From positions 1-44,662 of the forward strand of contig JAJOIW010000005.1 in assembly GCA_021209225.1 (NCBI GenBank): a DNA stretch of 44,662 bases, in the 5' to 3' direction. Below the pieces are notes generated by a model. The model was not told the origin of the DNA. It was given only the letters and a program-made list of their open reading frames with translations, and searched no databases. Source of the stretch: Verrucomicrobiota bacterium. Lineage in GTDB: Bacteria; Verrucomicrobiota; Verrucomicrobiia; Limisphaerales; JAJOIW01. The translations under genes and the position numbers were made by a program. Position 1 is the stretch's first letter, and the number at the start of each line of letters is the position of its first letter. Of the stretch, positions 16,197 through 25,483 are shown piece by piece.

Positions 16197-16904
16197 ATGG
16201 CTGGTCGGAGGATACTTATTTCGGGGGTCAATCGTGGGATTGGAATGGCATTGAAGGAGCGTTTCCTGGAAGGAGGGGATGAAGTTGCCGGTATTGTGAG
16301 AACCGGATTTCATGAGGGGGGGATGAGCGGGGACAGGAAATCCGGGTGTGTGGTCTTGCGCGGGGATGTGCGGGATTTCGCGTCGTGCGAGTCAGCCGCA
16401 GGCGAGCTTGGGCGGATCTGGGGGTCGATTGATTTATTGATTCACAATGCCGGGGTATACCCCGAGATGAGGGAGAGTCGGTTCATTGAGACAAAACGAC
16501 CTGATTTTGAGTTGGCAATGGAAACCAATTTTTTTGGGGCTGTGAATCTGACGCGAGCCTTCATGGGGCTTTTGGAAAAGTCGGCATGTCCGAGGATCAT
16601 ATTTCTGGGATCTGGAGCGGGATCGGTTTCAAGCAAGGAGGACAGTCGAAGTTATTGTTATGGGCCTTCAAAAGCGGCTGTTCATATGTTTGCCCGGACG
16701 TTGAGTTATGAATTGCTTCCACCGCGATGGATCATCTCGGTGATAAGCCCCGGGTGGGTGAGAACGGATATGGGGGGGCAGAATGCGATGCTGTCACTGG
16801 AAGAAGTGATTGAACCGCTGGCCCAAACGATGCTGAAACTGGAACCAGCACAACATGGTCAATTCCTCAATCGATATGGGAAGACCGGTGAATATGCCTG
16901 GTAG
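16197..16904 (+). CDS. Short-chain dehydrogenase/reductase (SDR)
   Basis: A 235-residue classical SDR using NAD(P)H. The nucleotide-binding motif is SGVNRGIG (TGxxxGxG type), the NAG motif is in LLIHNAGVY, and catalytic Tyr and Lys are in SYCYGPSKAA (YxxxK), with a Ser in FLGSGAGSVSS. SPGWVRTDMGG is the usual post-catalytic PG motif. The substrate cannot be deduced. The start at 16197 is chosen because it places the Rossmann strand at once; an in-frame ATG at 16170 lies in the palindrome and is unlikely. It is monocistronic as far as can be seen, with the DUF1080 gene 196 nt downstream. Confidence 0.88.
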   Translation: MAGRRILISGVNRGIGMALKERFLEGGDEVAGIVRTGFHEGGMSGDRKSGCVVLRGDVRDFASCESAAGELGRIWGSIDLLIHNAGVYPEMRESRFIETKRPDFELAMETNFFGAVNLTRAFMGLLEKSACPRIIFLGSGAGSVSSKEDSRSYCYGPSKAAVHMFARTLSYELLPPRWIISVISPGWVRTDMGGQNAMLSLEEVIEPLAQTMLKLEPAQHGQFLNRYGKTGEYAW

Positions 16905-17100
16905 ATCAGGTCTCCAGAGCCTTGAAAAGCGTTATTGACCCACAGACTGCCCGGGAACGATGGGGCACTTCTGGCTGGATGGGAATGAACATACGGAATG
17001 TCGTCCATCTGCAGAGTGAGAAGAGTAAATGGGGATTTGACAGGATGCGAATGGGAAAGTGATAATGGGACCGCTCCGCGAACTAAAATAGAAAACGATC

Positions 17101-18345
17101 ATGATGAAGGAAATAGTAACTTTGAATGTCAGGCATTGGGTATTGGCGATAATGGTCCTGCTCAGCAATGGAGTGGTGGCGGCCGACTCGGGCTGGGTGA
17201 GCTTGTTTGATGGAAAAACTTTGAATGGTTGGGTACAGAAGAATGGAACGGCCACATACCGGGTGGAAAATGGGACCATTGTTGGAAAAACATCGGATGG
17301 CAGCCCGAATTCATTCCTGTGCAGCGAAAAAGATTACGCGGACTTTGATTTCGAATTTGAGGTTAAAGTGGACAATCGACTGAATTCGGGGGTTCAGATC
17401 CGGTCTCAGACAGTTGGTGGGACAAATGAAGGAAGGGTGAATGGCCCACAGGTGGAGATAGAAGCCGGTGGAGCGGACGGAGCTGAGGCTGGATATATAT
17501 ATGGGGAATCGGCTGGAGGGTGGATGACACCTGAGAAGAAGCTTGTACCCCATAAGCATTTCAAGGATGGTCAGTGGAATGCCTATCGGGTTTTGGCTGT
17601 TGGGCCACGTATTCGGGTCTGGATCAATGGAATGCTGATTTCCGATCTGGTGGATATGGATAAGTTTGAATCCCACCGGCGTGGATTTATTGGTCTGCAG
17701 GTGCATGGGATCGGGCGCAATGAAGGACCATATGAGGTGGCCTGGAGGAATTTAAGATTGAGGGAGATGGATACCGCGACCAGTTCTTGGAAGCAGTTGT
17801 ATAATGGTAAGGACCTTGATGGGTGGCAGACGACAGGAAACTGGAAGCCACAGGCGGATGGGTCCCTATTGATTCAACCGAGAGCCGGCGAGCTGGGATG
17901 GCAAAGATATTCAGATTATATTTGGTCCAATCGCCGGTATTCAGATTTTGTTCTGGAAGTGGAGTATAAATACCCAGCAAAGGGAAACAGTGGGGTTTAT
18001 TTTCGGGTGGATGACATCAGCAATCCGGTGGAATCAGGCATAGAGGCTCAAATATTGGATAACTCGGAGGACACAAGAGCAATGACCCAGCACGACCACG
18101 GAGGCATCATCAGCACGGCGGCTCCAAGCAGAAATATGTCTAAAAAACCCGGTGAATGGAACAAAATGGTGGTCACCTGCTATGGGAGTTTTCTTCAGGT
18201 GACATTAAACGGAGAAAAAATTATTGATATAGAATTGGATAAATCCGCAGCCAAAGACAAGCCCATGGATGGATATATTGGTCTGCAGGATCACGGACAA
18301 CCCAACAATATCCACTTCCGGAATATCCGGATTTTAGAACTCTGA
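17101..18345 (+). CDS. Exported protein with two tandem DUF1080 (3-keto-disaccharide hydrolase) domains
   Basis: A 414-residue secreted protein. The signal peptide ends around NGVVAADSG. Domain 1 (about 30-225) starts WVSLFDGKTLNGW and has NSGVQIRSQ, GPQVEIEAGG and GFIGLQVHGIGR. Domain 2 (about 230-414) starts WKQLYNGKDLDGWQ and has GNSGVYFRVDD, GIEAQILDN and GYIGLQDHGQPNNIHFRNI. Both repeat the LF/YxGK.L.GW opening and NSGV.xR / G.IGLQxHG blocks of DUF1080, a concanavalin-like beta-sandwich shown in some family members to cleave 3-keto-glycosides. Most members carry one such domain. Together with the Gfo/Idh/MocA gene it hints at oxidative sugar breakdown; this is inference. Confidence 0.9.
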   Translation: MMKEIVTLNVRHWVLAIMVLLSNGVVAADSGWVSLFDGKTLNGWVQKNGTATYRVENGTIVGKTSDGSPNSFLCSEKDYADFDFEFEVKVDNRLNSGVQIRSQTVGGTNEGRVNGPQVEIEAGGADGAEAGYIYGESAGGWMTPEKKLVPHKHFKDGQWNAYRVLAVGPRIRVWINGMLISDLVDMDKFESHRRGFIGLQVHGIGRNEGPYEVAWRNLRLREMDTATSSWKQLYNGKDLDGWQTTGNWKPQADGSLLIQPRAGELGWQRYSDYIWSNRRYSDFVLEVEYKYPAKGNSGVYFRVDDISNPVESGIEAQILDNSEDTRAMTQHDHGGIISTAAPSRNMSKKPGEWNKMVVTCYGSFLQVTLNGEKIIDIELDKSAAKDKPMDGYIGLQDHGQPNNIHFRNIRILEL

Positions 18346-18376
18346 TTCATTGAAATTATTGAAGCAGAAAAAATTA

Positions 18377-18404
18377 AAAGTGGCAGATTCAAGTCTGCCA
18401 CTTT
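18377..18404. terminator. Bidirectional rho-independent terminator
   Basis: An 11 bp stem AAAGTGGCAGA / TCTGCCACTTT with loop TTCAAG. It is followed by a T run on the plus strand and by TTTTAATTTTTT on the minus strand. It lies between the convergent DUF1080 and GDP-mannose dehydratase genes and can serve both. Confidence 0.9.
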
Positions 18405-18476
18405 TTTTGTGATTTGAATAAAGGTGAGATGGATCAGGGAAGCGACCCGGGCCAGTGGGAGTCCATCTGTGCCCTA

Positions 18477-19490
18477 TCAATCCTGAACCGGATTCTTATT
18501 GGCTCGGGATTTCGAGGAGAGTTGATTCAGGGAGGCCTGGGTCATTTCCTGGATCATTTTCTGAAATGTGATGGTGGGTTTCCAACCGAGGGCTTTTTGT
18601 GCATGGGAAGCATCCCCGACCAGCATTTTGGGATCTGCCGGACGCATGAATCGAGGGTCGGACTCAATAAAGTTTTTCCAATCGAGGTTGACGTAGTCGA
18701 AAGCGATTTCGACGATATCCTGGACTTTGTGAGTGATGCCTGTGGCGATGATGTAATCATCGGCGACATCGCGCTGCATGGAAAGCCACATGGCATGGAC
18801 AAAATCCCGGGCATCGCCCCAATCGCGTTCAGCAGAGGTATCGCCCATTCTGAGTTTTGATTGGAGTCCCAGTTTGATGGCTGCGGCGGCCTGGCAGACT
18901 TTCTGAGTGACAAAATTCTCACCGCGTCTGGGAGATTCATGATTGTACATGATGCCATTGGTCGCATGCATTCCGAAGGAATCGCGGTAAACCCGGACCA
19001 TGTTCGCGGCAAATGCCTTGGCGCATCCATAGGGACTGACTGGGCGGAATGGAGTGCTTTCGTTTTGTGGGTAGGAATCCGGAGACCCAAAGATTTCGCT
19101 GGAGGCGGCGTGAAAGAAATGGGGTTTACCTGGCAGGTCACGGAGGATTTCGAGGATTCTGAGGGTTCCCATGGCCGTGTCATCGCAGGTGGACTCCGGT
19201 ATTTCAAAGCTGAGACCCACATGGCTTTGTCCGGCCAGGTGATAGATTTCATCCGGAGCTACTTTGAGCAATAACCGCCGCAGATTGGTGACATCGTCCA
19301 GATCCGCGTAGTGGAGGAAAAGCCGCTGCGAATAGATTTCCGGATTGGTGTAGAGGTGGTGGAGGCGCGAACGGTCCAGGCTTGAAGTCCTGCGGACGCT
19401 GCCATGGACCGTATAACCTTTAGCAAGCAACAGTTCTGTGAGGTAGGAACCATCCTGTCCGGTGATTCCTGTTATGAAAGCAATTGGCAT
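18477..19490 (-). CDS. GDP-mannose 4,6-dehydratase paralog (divergent copy)
   Basis: A 337-residue extended SDR of the GMD family, cytoplasmic. [14 protein letters not shown] is the nucleotide-binding loop and VHGSVRRTSSLDRSRL is the Arg/Ser region that prefers NADP. Catalytic residues lie in AASSEIFG (Ser, Glu) and SPYGCAKAFA (YxxxK). [15 protein letters not shown] contributes to the GDP-sugar site. It is clearly diverged from the neighbour at 19545-20558, for example LHYADLDDVTNL against [12 protein letters not shown]. It may be a second GMD or act on a related GDP-6-deoxyhexose; no separate reductase (Fcl/Rmd) is present. It is 54 nt downstream of the canonical copy. Confidence 0.87.
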   Translation of the reverse strand: MPIAFITGITGQDGSYLTELLLAKGYTVHGSVRRTSSLDRSRLHHLYTNPEIYSQRLFLHYADLDDVTNLRRLLLKVAPDEIYHLAGQSHVGLSFEIPESTCDDTAMGTLRILEILRDLPGKPHFFHAASSEIFGSPDSYPQNESTPFRPVSPYGCAKAFAANMVRVYRDSFGMHATNGIMYNHESPRRGENFVTQKVCQAAAAIKLGLQSKLRMGDTSAERDWGDARDFVHAMWLSMQRDVADDYIIATGITHKVQDIVEIAFDYVNLDWKNFIESDPRFMRPADPKMLVGDASHAQKALGWKPTITFQKMIQEMTQASLNQLSSKSRANKNPVQD

Positions 19491-19544
19491 TATATGTTGT
19501 GCTTTTAAGAATTGTTCCTGCCTGTGAAAAGAAGGGCGATGAGA

Positions 19545-20558
19545 TCAGGACCTTACCTTGATATTGCCGGCCTGGTGGTCATGGAGCAGTTTGACATCGG
19601 CTTCCACCATCAATCGCGTGAGGTCAGCAAAGCGAACTTTAGGCTCCCATCCCAATTTTTCCTTAGCTTTGGTGTAATCCCCGATCAGAATATCGACTTC
19701 AGCGGGACGGTAGTAGCGGGGATCAATTTCGACAAAATCCTCGTAATTGAGACCGACATGACCAAAAGCGATTTCAAGAAATTCACGAACGGAGTGGGTT
19801 TCGTTGGTGGCGACGACGTAATCGTCGCTGGTGGGTTGCTGGAGCATGAGCCACATGGCTTCGACGTATTCCTTGGCATATCCCCAGTCCCGCTTGGCAT
19901 CGATGTTGCCGAGATAGAGTTTTTTCTGAAGACCTGCCTTGATATGGGCAACGGCACGGGTGATTTTCCGGGTGACGAAAGTTTCTCCTCTGCGGGGAGA
20001 TTCATGGTTGAAGAGGATACCGTTGCTTGCATGCATCCCGTAGGACTCCCGGTAATTGACAACCGCCCAGTATGAGAAAACCTTGGCACAGGCATAGGGG
20101 CTTCTCGGGTAAAACGGAGTCGTTTCGGTCTGGGGAATCTCGAGGACTTTTCCATACATTTCACTGGAACTGGCCTGATAGAAACGTGGTTGGATGCCTG
20201 CTTGCCGGATGGCTTCAAGGAGTCGGATGGTGCCCGTGCCGTCGACATCAGCCGTGTATTCAGGGGCGTCAAAACTCACTCTGACGTGGCTTTGAGCACC
20301 GAGGTTATAAACTTCGTCGGGCTGGATTTCAGCGATCAACCGGGACAGACCACTGCCGTCGCTCAGGTCTCCGTAGTGGAGATGCAGCTGTTTGTTGGTG
20401 TCTTGTGGGCTGGCATAGAGGGGGTCCAACCGCCCGGTATTGAATGTGCTGGCCCTGCGGATAATGCCATGAACCTCATAGCCTTTTTCCACGAGAAGCT
20501 CGGTCAGGTACGAGCCATCCTGACCCGTCACTCCAGTAATTAACGCCTTTTTTGTCAT
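19545..20558 (-). CDS. gmd: GDP-mannose 4,6-dehydratase
   Basis: A 337-residue NADP-dependent enzyme converting GDP-D-mannose to GDP-4-keto-6-deoxymannose, the precursor of GDP-fucose, GDP-rhamnose and related sugars. Diagnostic segments are [65 protein letters not shown] with catalytic Ser/Glu, and [12 protein letters not shown] with Yxxx[18 protein letters not shown] is the GDP-sugar region. The length equals bacterial GMDs. It supplies an activated deoxy-sugar for surface polysaccharide, fitting the export genes earlier in the window. It is the first gene of a two-gene unit with its paralog. Confidence 0.94.
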   Translation of the reverse strand: MTKKALITGVTGQDGSYLTELLVEKGYEVHGIIRRASTFNTGRLDPLYASPQDTNKQLHLHYGDLSDGSGLSRLIAEIQPDEVYNLGAQSHVRVSFDAPEYTADVDGTGTIRLLEAIRQAGIQPRFYQASSSEMYGKVLEIPQTETTPFYPRSPYACAKVFSYWAVVNYRESYGMHASNGILFNHESPRRGETFVTRKITRAVAHIKAGLQKKLYLGNIDAKRDWGYAKEYVEAMWLMLQQPTSDDYVVATNETHSVREFLEIAFGHVGLNYEDFVEIDPRYYRPAEVDILIGDYTKAKEKLGWEPKVRFADLTRLMVEADVKLLHDHQAGNIKVRS

Positions 20559-20739
20559 TGGTTTATAAATGTCAGCCGGATCGCTCTACCGGCAATCTGC
20601 ACTTAGTTAGGTTGATTTATCGGATCACCAGTTCACGATCTTTAGCATATTTATTATCAAAAACTTATGATTAAATTCCGAAATATTCAATGTGCTAAAT
20701 GCCTTGTAATAAGACACTTTTGAGTTAAAAACAAATCGA

Positions 20740-21996
20740 CTAGTGAGAGGGGGCCAAGGGGAATGCATCAGGGATGGAAGAATCTGTGGGGATGAGAGGG
20801 GGTTGGGATCTGGACCGGACCTTGAGTAAAGAAGCGGGTAGTCCCTGCCCCATGGAATGCTCGTAGCGCTGGGCTGATCTGGATGGGTTGAATGGGATAC
20901 CCAGTTTTGTGCGGGTCTCATTTTCCACCCAATCCCGCCATTGGACAATTTCCTCTGGGTTGAGGGCATTGGTGAAAACGAACGATTTGTATCCTTCTCC
21001 GGGGACGCCTTTGTAGAAATTGGCGGTTTGGGTGTAGTCGATTTCGTAGGAATGGAGTTGATCGCCGGATCGGGGTGCCGTGTAAGTCCAGATGCCATGA
21101 TCGGATTGGTGAGGTCTGGCCAGGTCATAGTAGGGTGTGCCTGGGTAGGGTGTGATGATGGTGCAGTCAAAATCATCCACCTGATTAGCGACTAACCAAT
21201 GGTGAATGGCTTCTATGGAATCGGCGGATTCACCTGGGTGCCCACAGGACATCAGGGCCTTGATTTTCAAACCATGTTTGTGAGCCACTTCAACCGCCCG
21301 GGAATTATCGTCCAAGGTGGATTTTTTGTTGATATTCTCGAGGATCCGGGAAGTGGCTCCTTCGAATCCGGAGAGAATCCAGCGGAATCCCGCACCGTAC
21401 ATGGCAGCTGCCTGCATCTCATTGAAGAGTTCGGCTTTGACAAATCCACGCAAGCGGAATTCGACACCGAGTTTCTCCTGCAGATCCGCCAGACCATTCA
21501 TGAGGTCGACCATGCCTTTGTTGACGTTCAGCTCATCGTCATAGAACATGAATCCGGTGTATCCGAAGTTGCGATAAAGCATTTCGATCTCATCGATGAC
21601 GGACTGTTGCTGACGGGTTCGAATGACCCGGAGGGATTTGCTGTTTCGACCACCACAGAATCCGCAATTGAATGGGCATCCCAGTTGAGCGATGAGGCTG
21701 GTGGCCAGGTGGCCCTCAATGCGATAGCGGTAACTCTCCAAATCTATCAGGTGCCGGGCTGGCCATGGTGAGTCATCATAAAACTGGCGACTCATGAAAA
21801 ATGTGCCATCGGGATCATCGCCATCGAGAAAGGCGGGGGAGTCCGGTTGAATGGCACGGAGCACAGCAATCTCGCCATCCCCGCTGACAATGACATCAAA
21901 TTTATCCAGTATCTGTTGAAATGCCCGGTGGCCACGACCATCTGAGTGGCCTTGTTTTTTTTTCCATTTTTGCAGCGGAGGAAACCAGAGTGACAT
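20740..21996 (-). CDS. B12-binding radical SAM protein, catalytic part (frameshifted)
   Basis: The C-terminal two thirds of a cobalamin-binding radical SAM enzyme. The 4Fe-4S motif is CPFNCGFCGG (CX3CX2C) in IAQLGCPFNCGFC, preceded by the linker YRYRIEGHLATSL. A TIM-barrel-like radical SAM core follows with GFMFYDDELNVNK and GFRWILSGFEGATSRILENI. The frame begins inside the B12-binding domain, whose front part is in another frame at 21902-22330. The two overlap at a run of nine A on the minus strand (21955-21963). With eight A, one 529-residue protein results. Enzymes of this class often act on lipids, cofactors or natural products; the substrate here is unknown. Confidence 0.86.
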   Translation of the reverse strand: MSLWFPPLQKWKKKQGHSDGRGHRAFQQILDKFDVIVSGDGEIAVLRAIQPDSPAFLDGDDPDGTFFMSRQFYDDSPWPARHLIDLESYRYRIEGHLATSLIAQLGCPFNCGFCGGRNSKSLRVIRTRQQQSVIDEIEMLYRNFGYTGFMFYDDELNVNKGMVDLMNGLADLQEKLGVEFRLRGFVKAELFNEMQAAAMYGAGFRWILSGFEGATSRILENINKKSTLDDNSRAVEVAHKHGLKIKALMSCGHPGESADSIEAIHHWLVANQVDDFDCTIITPYPGTPYYDLARPHQSDHGIWTYTAPRSGDQLHSYEIDYTQTANFYKGVPGEGYKSFVFTNALNPEEIVQWRDWVENETRTKLGIPFNPSRSAQRYEHSMGQGLPASLLKVRSRSQPPLIPTDSSIPDAFPLAPSH

Positions 21997-22330
21997 GTGG
22001 CCCGCCGAGAATGATTCGGGTGTGGGGAGAGGTTTTCCGAATTCGTTCCACGATTTTAATCACGGAAGGCAGCTGTGGTGTAGTCGCAGTGAGACCAATG
22101 ACTTGTGCCTGGGCGGAATTCAAATAATTGTCGACGACATCGAGGAAGTTTTGGACGCCAGAGAGATCCAGGACGTGAACCGAGTGGCCTGCGAGCTCGA
22201 GACTGGCGGCGACTTTCAATAAACCCAGCGAGGGAAAAACCCGTTCATCCAGCAGGAATGGGGATGGTGGATTGATCAGGCAAACACCCACCATGGGTTG
22301 AATGGAGGGATTTGTCTGGTCCATCGGCAT
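21902..22330 (-). pseudogene. N-terminal B12-binding domain of the radical SAM protein (shifted frame)
   Basis: Residues include VGVCLINPPSPFLLDERVF, FPSLGLLKVAASLELAGHSV, IGLTATTPQLPSVIKI and ILGGPHVTLV, the usual order of the Rossmann-like cobalamin domain in radical SAM enzymes (no DxHxxG, as is normal for this group). The reading frame continues past the nine-A tract into out-of-frame residues and stops at 21902. The start at 22330 is preferred because AGGA lies 7 nt upstream; an ATG at 22360 has no ribosome site. Confidence 0.78.
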
Positions 22331-22575
22331 TATCGATTCCTGTTGATTTCTGGTTTTCATTCGGGCCCGGGTCCACTGAAAAGAATTTCGAAACTATTGG
22401 TGAAGCGGCAGATAAGTGAGGAATTGTAGTGAAAAATTACTTCTGGAGCCGGTGGACAGAGGGACACGGATGTCACGGGTGAATGGATGAGAAGCAAACT
22501 AACGTTTTGACAGTTCGGCAGGATTAAGAGACTGTGCGAAGAAATATCGGTCTGCCAACCGTCATACGAAAAATT

Positions 22576-25143
22576 ATGGGAAAACTACTGGTTATCGCAG
22601 AAAAGCCCTCCGTCGCCAGCGACATAGCGAAAGCACTGGGCCGGTTTGACAAAGAAAAGGACTATTTTGAGAACGAGGAAATGGTGATTTCCTCGGCAGT
22701 CGGCCATTTGGTTGAAATCGCAGCTCCGGACGACTATGAGGTCAAAAGAGGCAAATGGTCCCTGGGAAATCTGCCGGTTCTGCCGCCACACTTTGATCTG
22801 AAGGCCATTGAAAAGACTGAGCCACGATTGAAGCTTCTGGGCAAACTGGCGAAGAGGAAGGATGTGGACGGGATTGTGAATGCGTGTGACGCCGGGCGTG
22901 AGGGAGAGCTGATATTCAGATACATTGTTGATTACCTGAAGGTCAATAAGCCGACGAGGAGACTGTGGTTGCAGTCGATGACACCAAGTGCCATTCGGGA
23001 TGGATTTCAGAAATTGAGAAGCGAGCAGGAAATGCAACCGCTGGCGGATGCGGCAATCTCACGATCTGAATCAGATTGGCTCGTGGGTATCAATGGGACG
23101 CGAGCCATGACTGCCTTTAACAGTAAGTCAGGCGGCTTTCACCTGACAACAGTGGGACGGGTCCAGACACCCACCCTCACCATCGTCGTCGAAAGAGAAG
23201 AAAAAATAAAAAGCCACATTCCCCGAACCTACTGGGAGGTTTTCGCCACCTTTGAAGGGGCAAAAGGCGACTACGTGGGGCGATGGTTTGATGAATCCTT
23301 TAAAAAATCCGAAGAAGGTGGCGACTCCGAAGCGAAAGCGGAGCGATTCTGGGAAAAGAATTCGGCAGCGGACATAGCGGATAAATGCGTAAATAAGCCC
23401 GGGATAGTCGAGGAGAAGACCAAGCCATCCAAGCAGGCATCCCCGTTGTTGTATGACTTGACGTCTTTGCAACGGGAAGCGAACTCCCGTTTTGGGATTG
23501 CGGCCGCGAACACATTGAAAATTGCGCAGGCTCTCTACGAACGGCACAAAGTTTTAACCTATCCGAGAACGGATTCGCGCGCCTTGCCTGAGGACTATGT
23601 GGGGACGGTTAAAAAAACGATGGAGATGCTTTCGGGCAAAGATGGCTCTGCAAAGGGATCCATGGGCCATGGAGGGATGGACAATTATGGGAAATTCGCG
23701 GAAGAAATCCTTGAGAATCATTGGGTGGCGCCGAACAAGCGCATCTTCAACAATGCGAAGGTGTCGGATCACTTTGCCATTATTCCCACGACAATGGCTC
23801 CCAAAAAACTCAGTGAGCCGGAACAGAAAATTTACGATATGGTGGTGCGGAGATTTCTGGCGGTCTTTTATCCGAGTGCCGAATTCATGGTGACCACACG
23901 TATCACCCGCGTGGAGAATGAGCCATTCAAGACTGAAGGGAAAGTGATGGTGAATCCCGGCTGGCTGAAGGTGTATGGAAAAGACAGGACGGCTGCGGCG
24001 GTTTCCGCTGACTCGAGCCAGTCGGTATCCGGCGATAAAGAGCTGCCGCCTGTCAGTCAGGGAGAAAAAGTCCATACCCGTGAACTGGAGATTGTCGAAA
24101 GTGTCACCAAACCACCGCCACGCTACAATGAAGCCACATTGCTTTCCGCGATGGAAGGAGCCGGCAAATTCGTCGATGACGAGGAATTGCGTGAGGCGAT
24201 GAGCGCCAAAGGATTGGGAACCCCCGCCACCAGGGCAGCAATTATCGAAGGACTGCTCCGCGAAAAATACCTTCTGCGCGACCAAAAGGAACTCATTCCC
24301 ACCGCAAAAGCCTTTTCTTTGGTTTTCCTCCTGCGAGCCTTGAAAATTCCAGGTCTCAGCTCACCGGAGATGACAGGCAACTGGGAATACCAGCTCAAAC
24401 AGATGGAAAGTGGCCAGCTTCAGCGATCACAATTCATGGAACAGATCTATTCCATGACCCGGGAAATCGTCGAAAAAACCCGTCAATATGAAAGCGATAC
24501 TGTCCCGGGCGACTTCGGCACACTCAAAAACCCCTGCCCGAAATGTGGCGGGGAAATCCGGGAAAACTATAAGCGATTCCAATGTCAAAGCTGCGACTTC
24601 GGGACCTATAAAATCCTGAGCGGGCGTCAACTCGAAATCCATGAGATGGAGGATCTGGTTACAAAACGCTCTGTCGGACCCATTGAGGGCTTCCGCAGCC
24701 GACTGGGAAAAGAATTCAGCGCCGTGTTGAAAATTGATGAGGACTTCAAGGTCGTTTTCGATTTTGGCAAGGATGAGAAAAAGGAATCAGCGGATGATGA
24801 GATCGACTTTTCCGGGAGGTCGTCATTGGGAAACTGCCCGAAATGCGGGTCATTCGTCTACGAACTGGATCGGGCCTACGTGTGTATGAAGGCAACAGGA
24901 AAGGAAAAGACCTGCGATTTCCGCACATCTAAAGTGATTCTCGATCAACCCGTCACTTCAGAACAGATGGTTAAATTGCTCAATGAGAAAAAAACCGATC
25001 TGCTCCACAAGTTTATCTCCAAGAAAACCAAGCGGGCCTTTTCGGCCCACTTGGTGCTCACGGAAAAAGGCGACATCAGTTTTGAATTTGCACCACGTGC
25101 CCCAAAGACTAAAAAAGCGGTGAAAGTCACGGCCGAATCCTGA
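22576..25143 (+). CDS. topB: DNA topoisomerase III-type (TopB family) type IA topoisomerase
   Basis: An 855-residue type IA topoisomerase that cuts one strand via a 5'-phosphotyrosine and passes the other, decatenating replication and recombination intermediates. The TOPRIM domain starts LLVIAEKPSVASDIAKAL, with metal-binding Asp around D105 in CDAGREGELIF. The catalytic Tyr is Y329 in LTYPRTDSRALPEDY, close to Y328 of E. coli TopB. The C-terminal part carries two zinc ribbons: CPKCGG...CQSC from about 654 and CPKCGS...C from about 754. The ATG at 22576 places MGKLLVIAEKPS at the N-terminus; an in-frame ATG at 22534 adds 14 residues without function. It is divergent from the radical SAM gene. 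Confidence 0.93.
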   Translation: MGKLLVIAEKPSVASDIAKALGRFDKEKDYFENEEMVISSAVGHLVEIAAPDDYEVKRGKWSLGNLPVLPPHFDLKAIEKTEPRLKLLGKLAKRKDVDGIVNACDAGREGELIFRYIVDYLKVNKPTRRLWLQSMTPSAIRDGFQKLRSEQEMQPLADAAISRSESDWLVGINGTRAMTAFNSKSGGFHLTTVGRVQTPTLTIVVEREEKIKSHIPRTYWEVFATFEGAKGDYVGRWFDESFKKSEEGGDSEAKAERFWEKNSAADIADKCVNKPGIVEEKTKPSKQASPLLYDLTSLQREANSRFGIAAANTLKIAQALYERHKVLTYPRTDSRALPEDYVGTVKKTMEMLSGKDGSAKGSMGHGGMDNYGKFAEEILENHWVAPNKRIFNNAKVSDHFAIIPTTMAPKKLSEPEQKIYDMVVRRFLAVFYPSAEFMVTTRITRVENEPFKTEGKVMVNPGWLKVYGKDRTAAAVSADSSQSVSGDKELPPVSQGEKVHTRELEIVESVTKPPPRYNEATLLSAMEGAGKFVDDEELREAMSAKGLGTPATRAAIIEGLLREKYLLRDQKELIPTAKAFSLVFLLRALKIPGLSSPEMTGNWEYQLKQMESGQLQRSQFMEQIYSMTREIVEKTRQYESDTVPGDFGTLKNPCPKCGGEIRENYKRFQCQSCDFGTYKILSGRQLEIHEMEDLVTKRSVGPIEGFRSRLGKEFSAVLKIDEDFKVVFDFGKDEKKESADDEIDFSGRSSLGNCPKCGSFVYELDRAYVCMKATGKEKTCDFRTSKVILDQPVTSEQMVKLLNEKKTDLLHKFISKKTKRAFSAHLVLTEKGDISFEFAPRAPKTKKAVKVTAES

Positions 25144-25483
25144 TGGGGGACTCATCCCCGGGTTCGGCATGGATGAGATCATCGATCGTTCAGCCGATTC
25201 CATCGAATTCAGTCCCTGATGCCCTTGCTTCCATACCAAGGTCTTCAATCCGCGGCACCAGGGTCAACGACGGCTCAGGCGGAACCGAAAATTGAATAGG
25301 ATCTGGTCGGCGGCGGGCAATCCTGTTTGAGGACCGGATGGTGATTAGGGGAGGTTTTTTGATCCATATAGAGCACACAGAGTCGCAGTCCTGAGAGAAA
25401 TTACTGTCGCAGCATTGATTGGATGTGGATTAGGCAAAGCCCGTGGAATCCGGGCTATCGCTCGTGCGCAGGTGTGGGATTTG
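25144..25483. other. Intergenic region between convergent genes, nothing recognised
   Basis: 340 bp between topoisomerase III and oligopeptidase B. A 5 bp GGGGA/TCCCC hairpin at 25146-25159 directly follows the topoisomerase stop but has no T run. A 62-codon minus-strand frame at 25190-25378 matches no known family and has no ribosome site, so it is not called. No RNA gene was recognised. Confidence 0.5.

Noticed and set aside
25190-25378. 62-codon minus-strand frame between topoisomerase III and oligopeptidase B
   Set aside because: No family resemblance, no ribosome site, composition not convincing.
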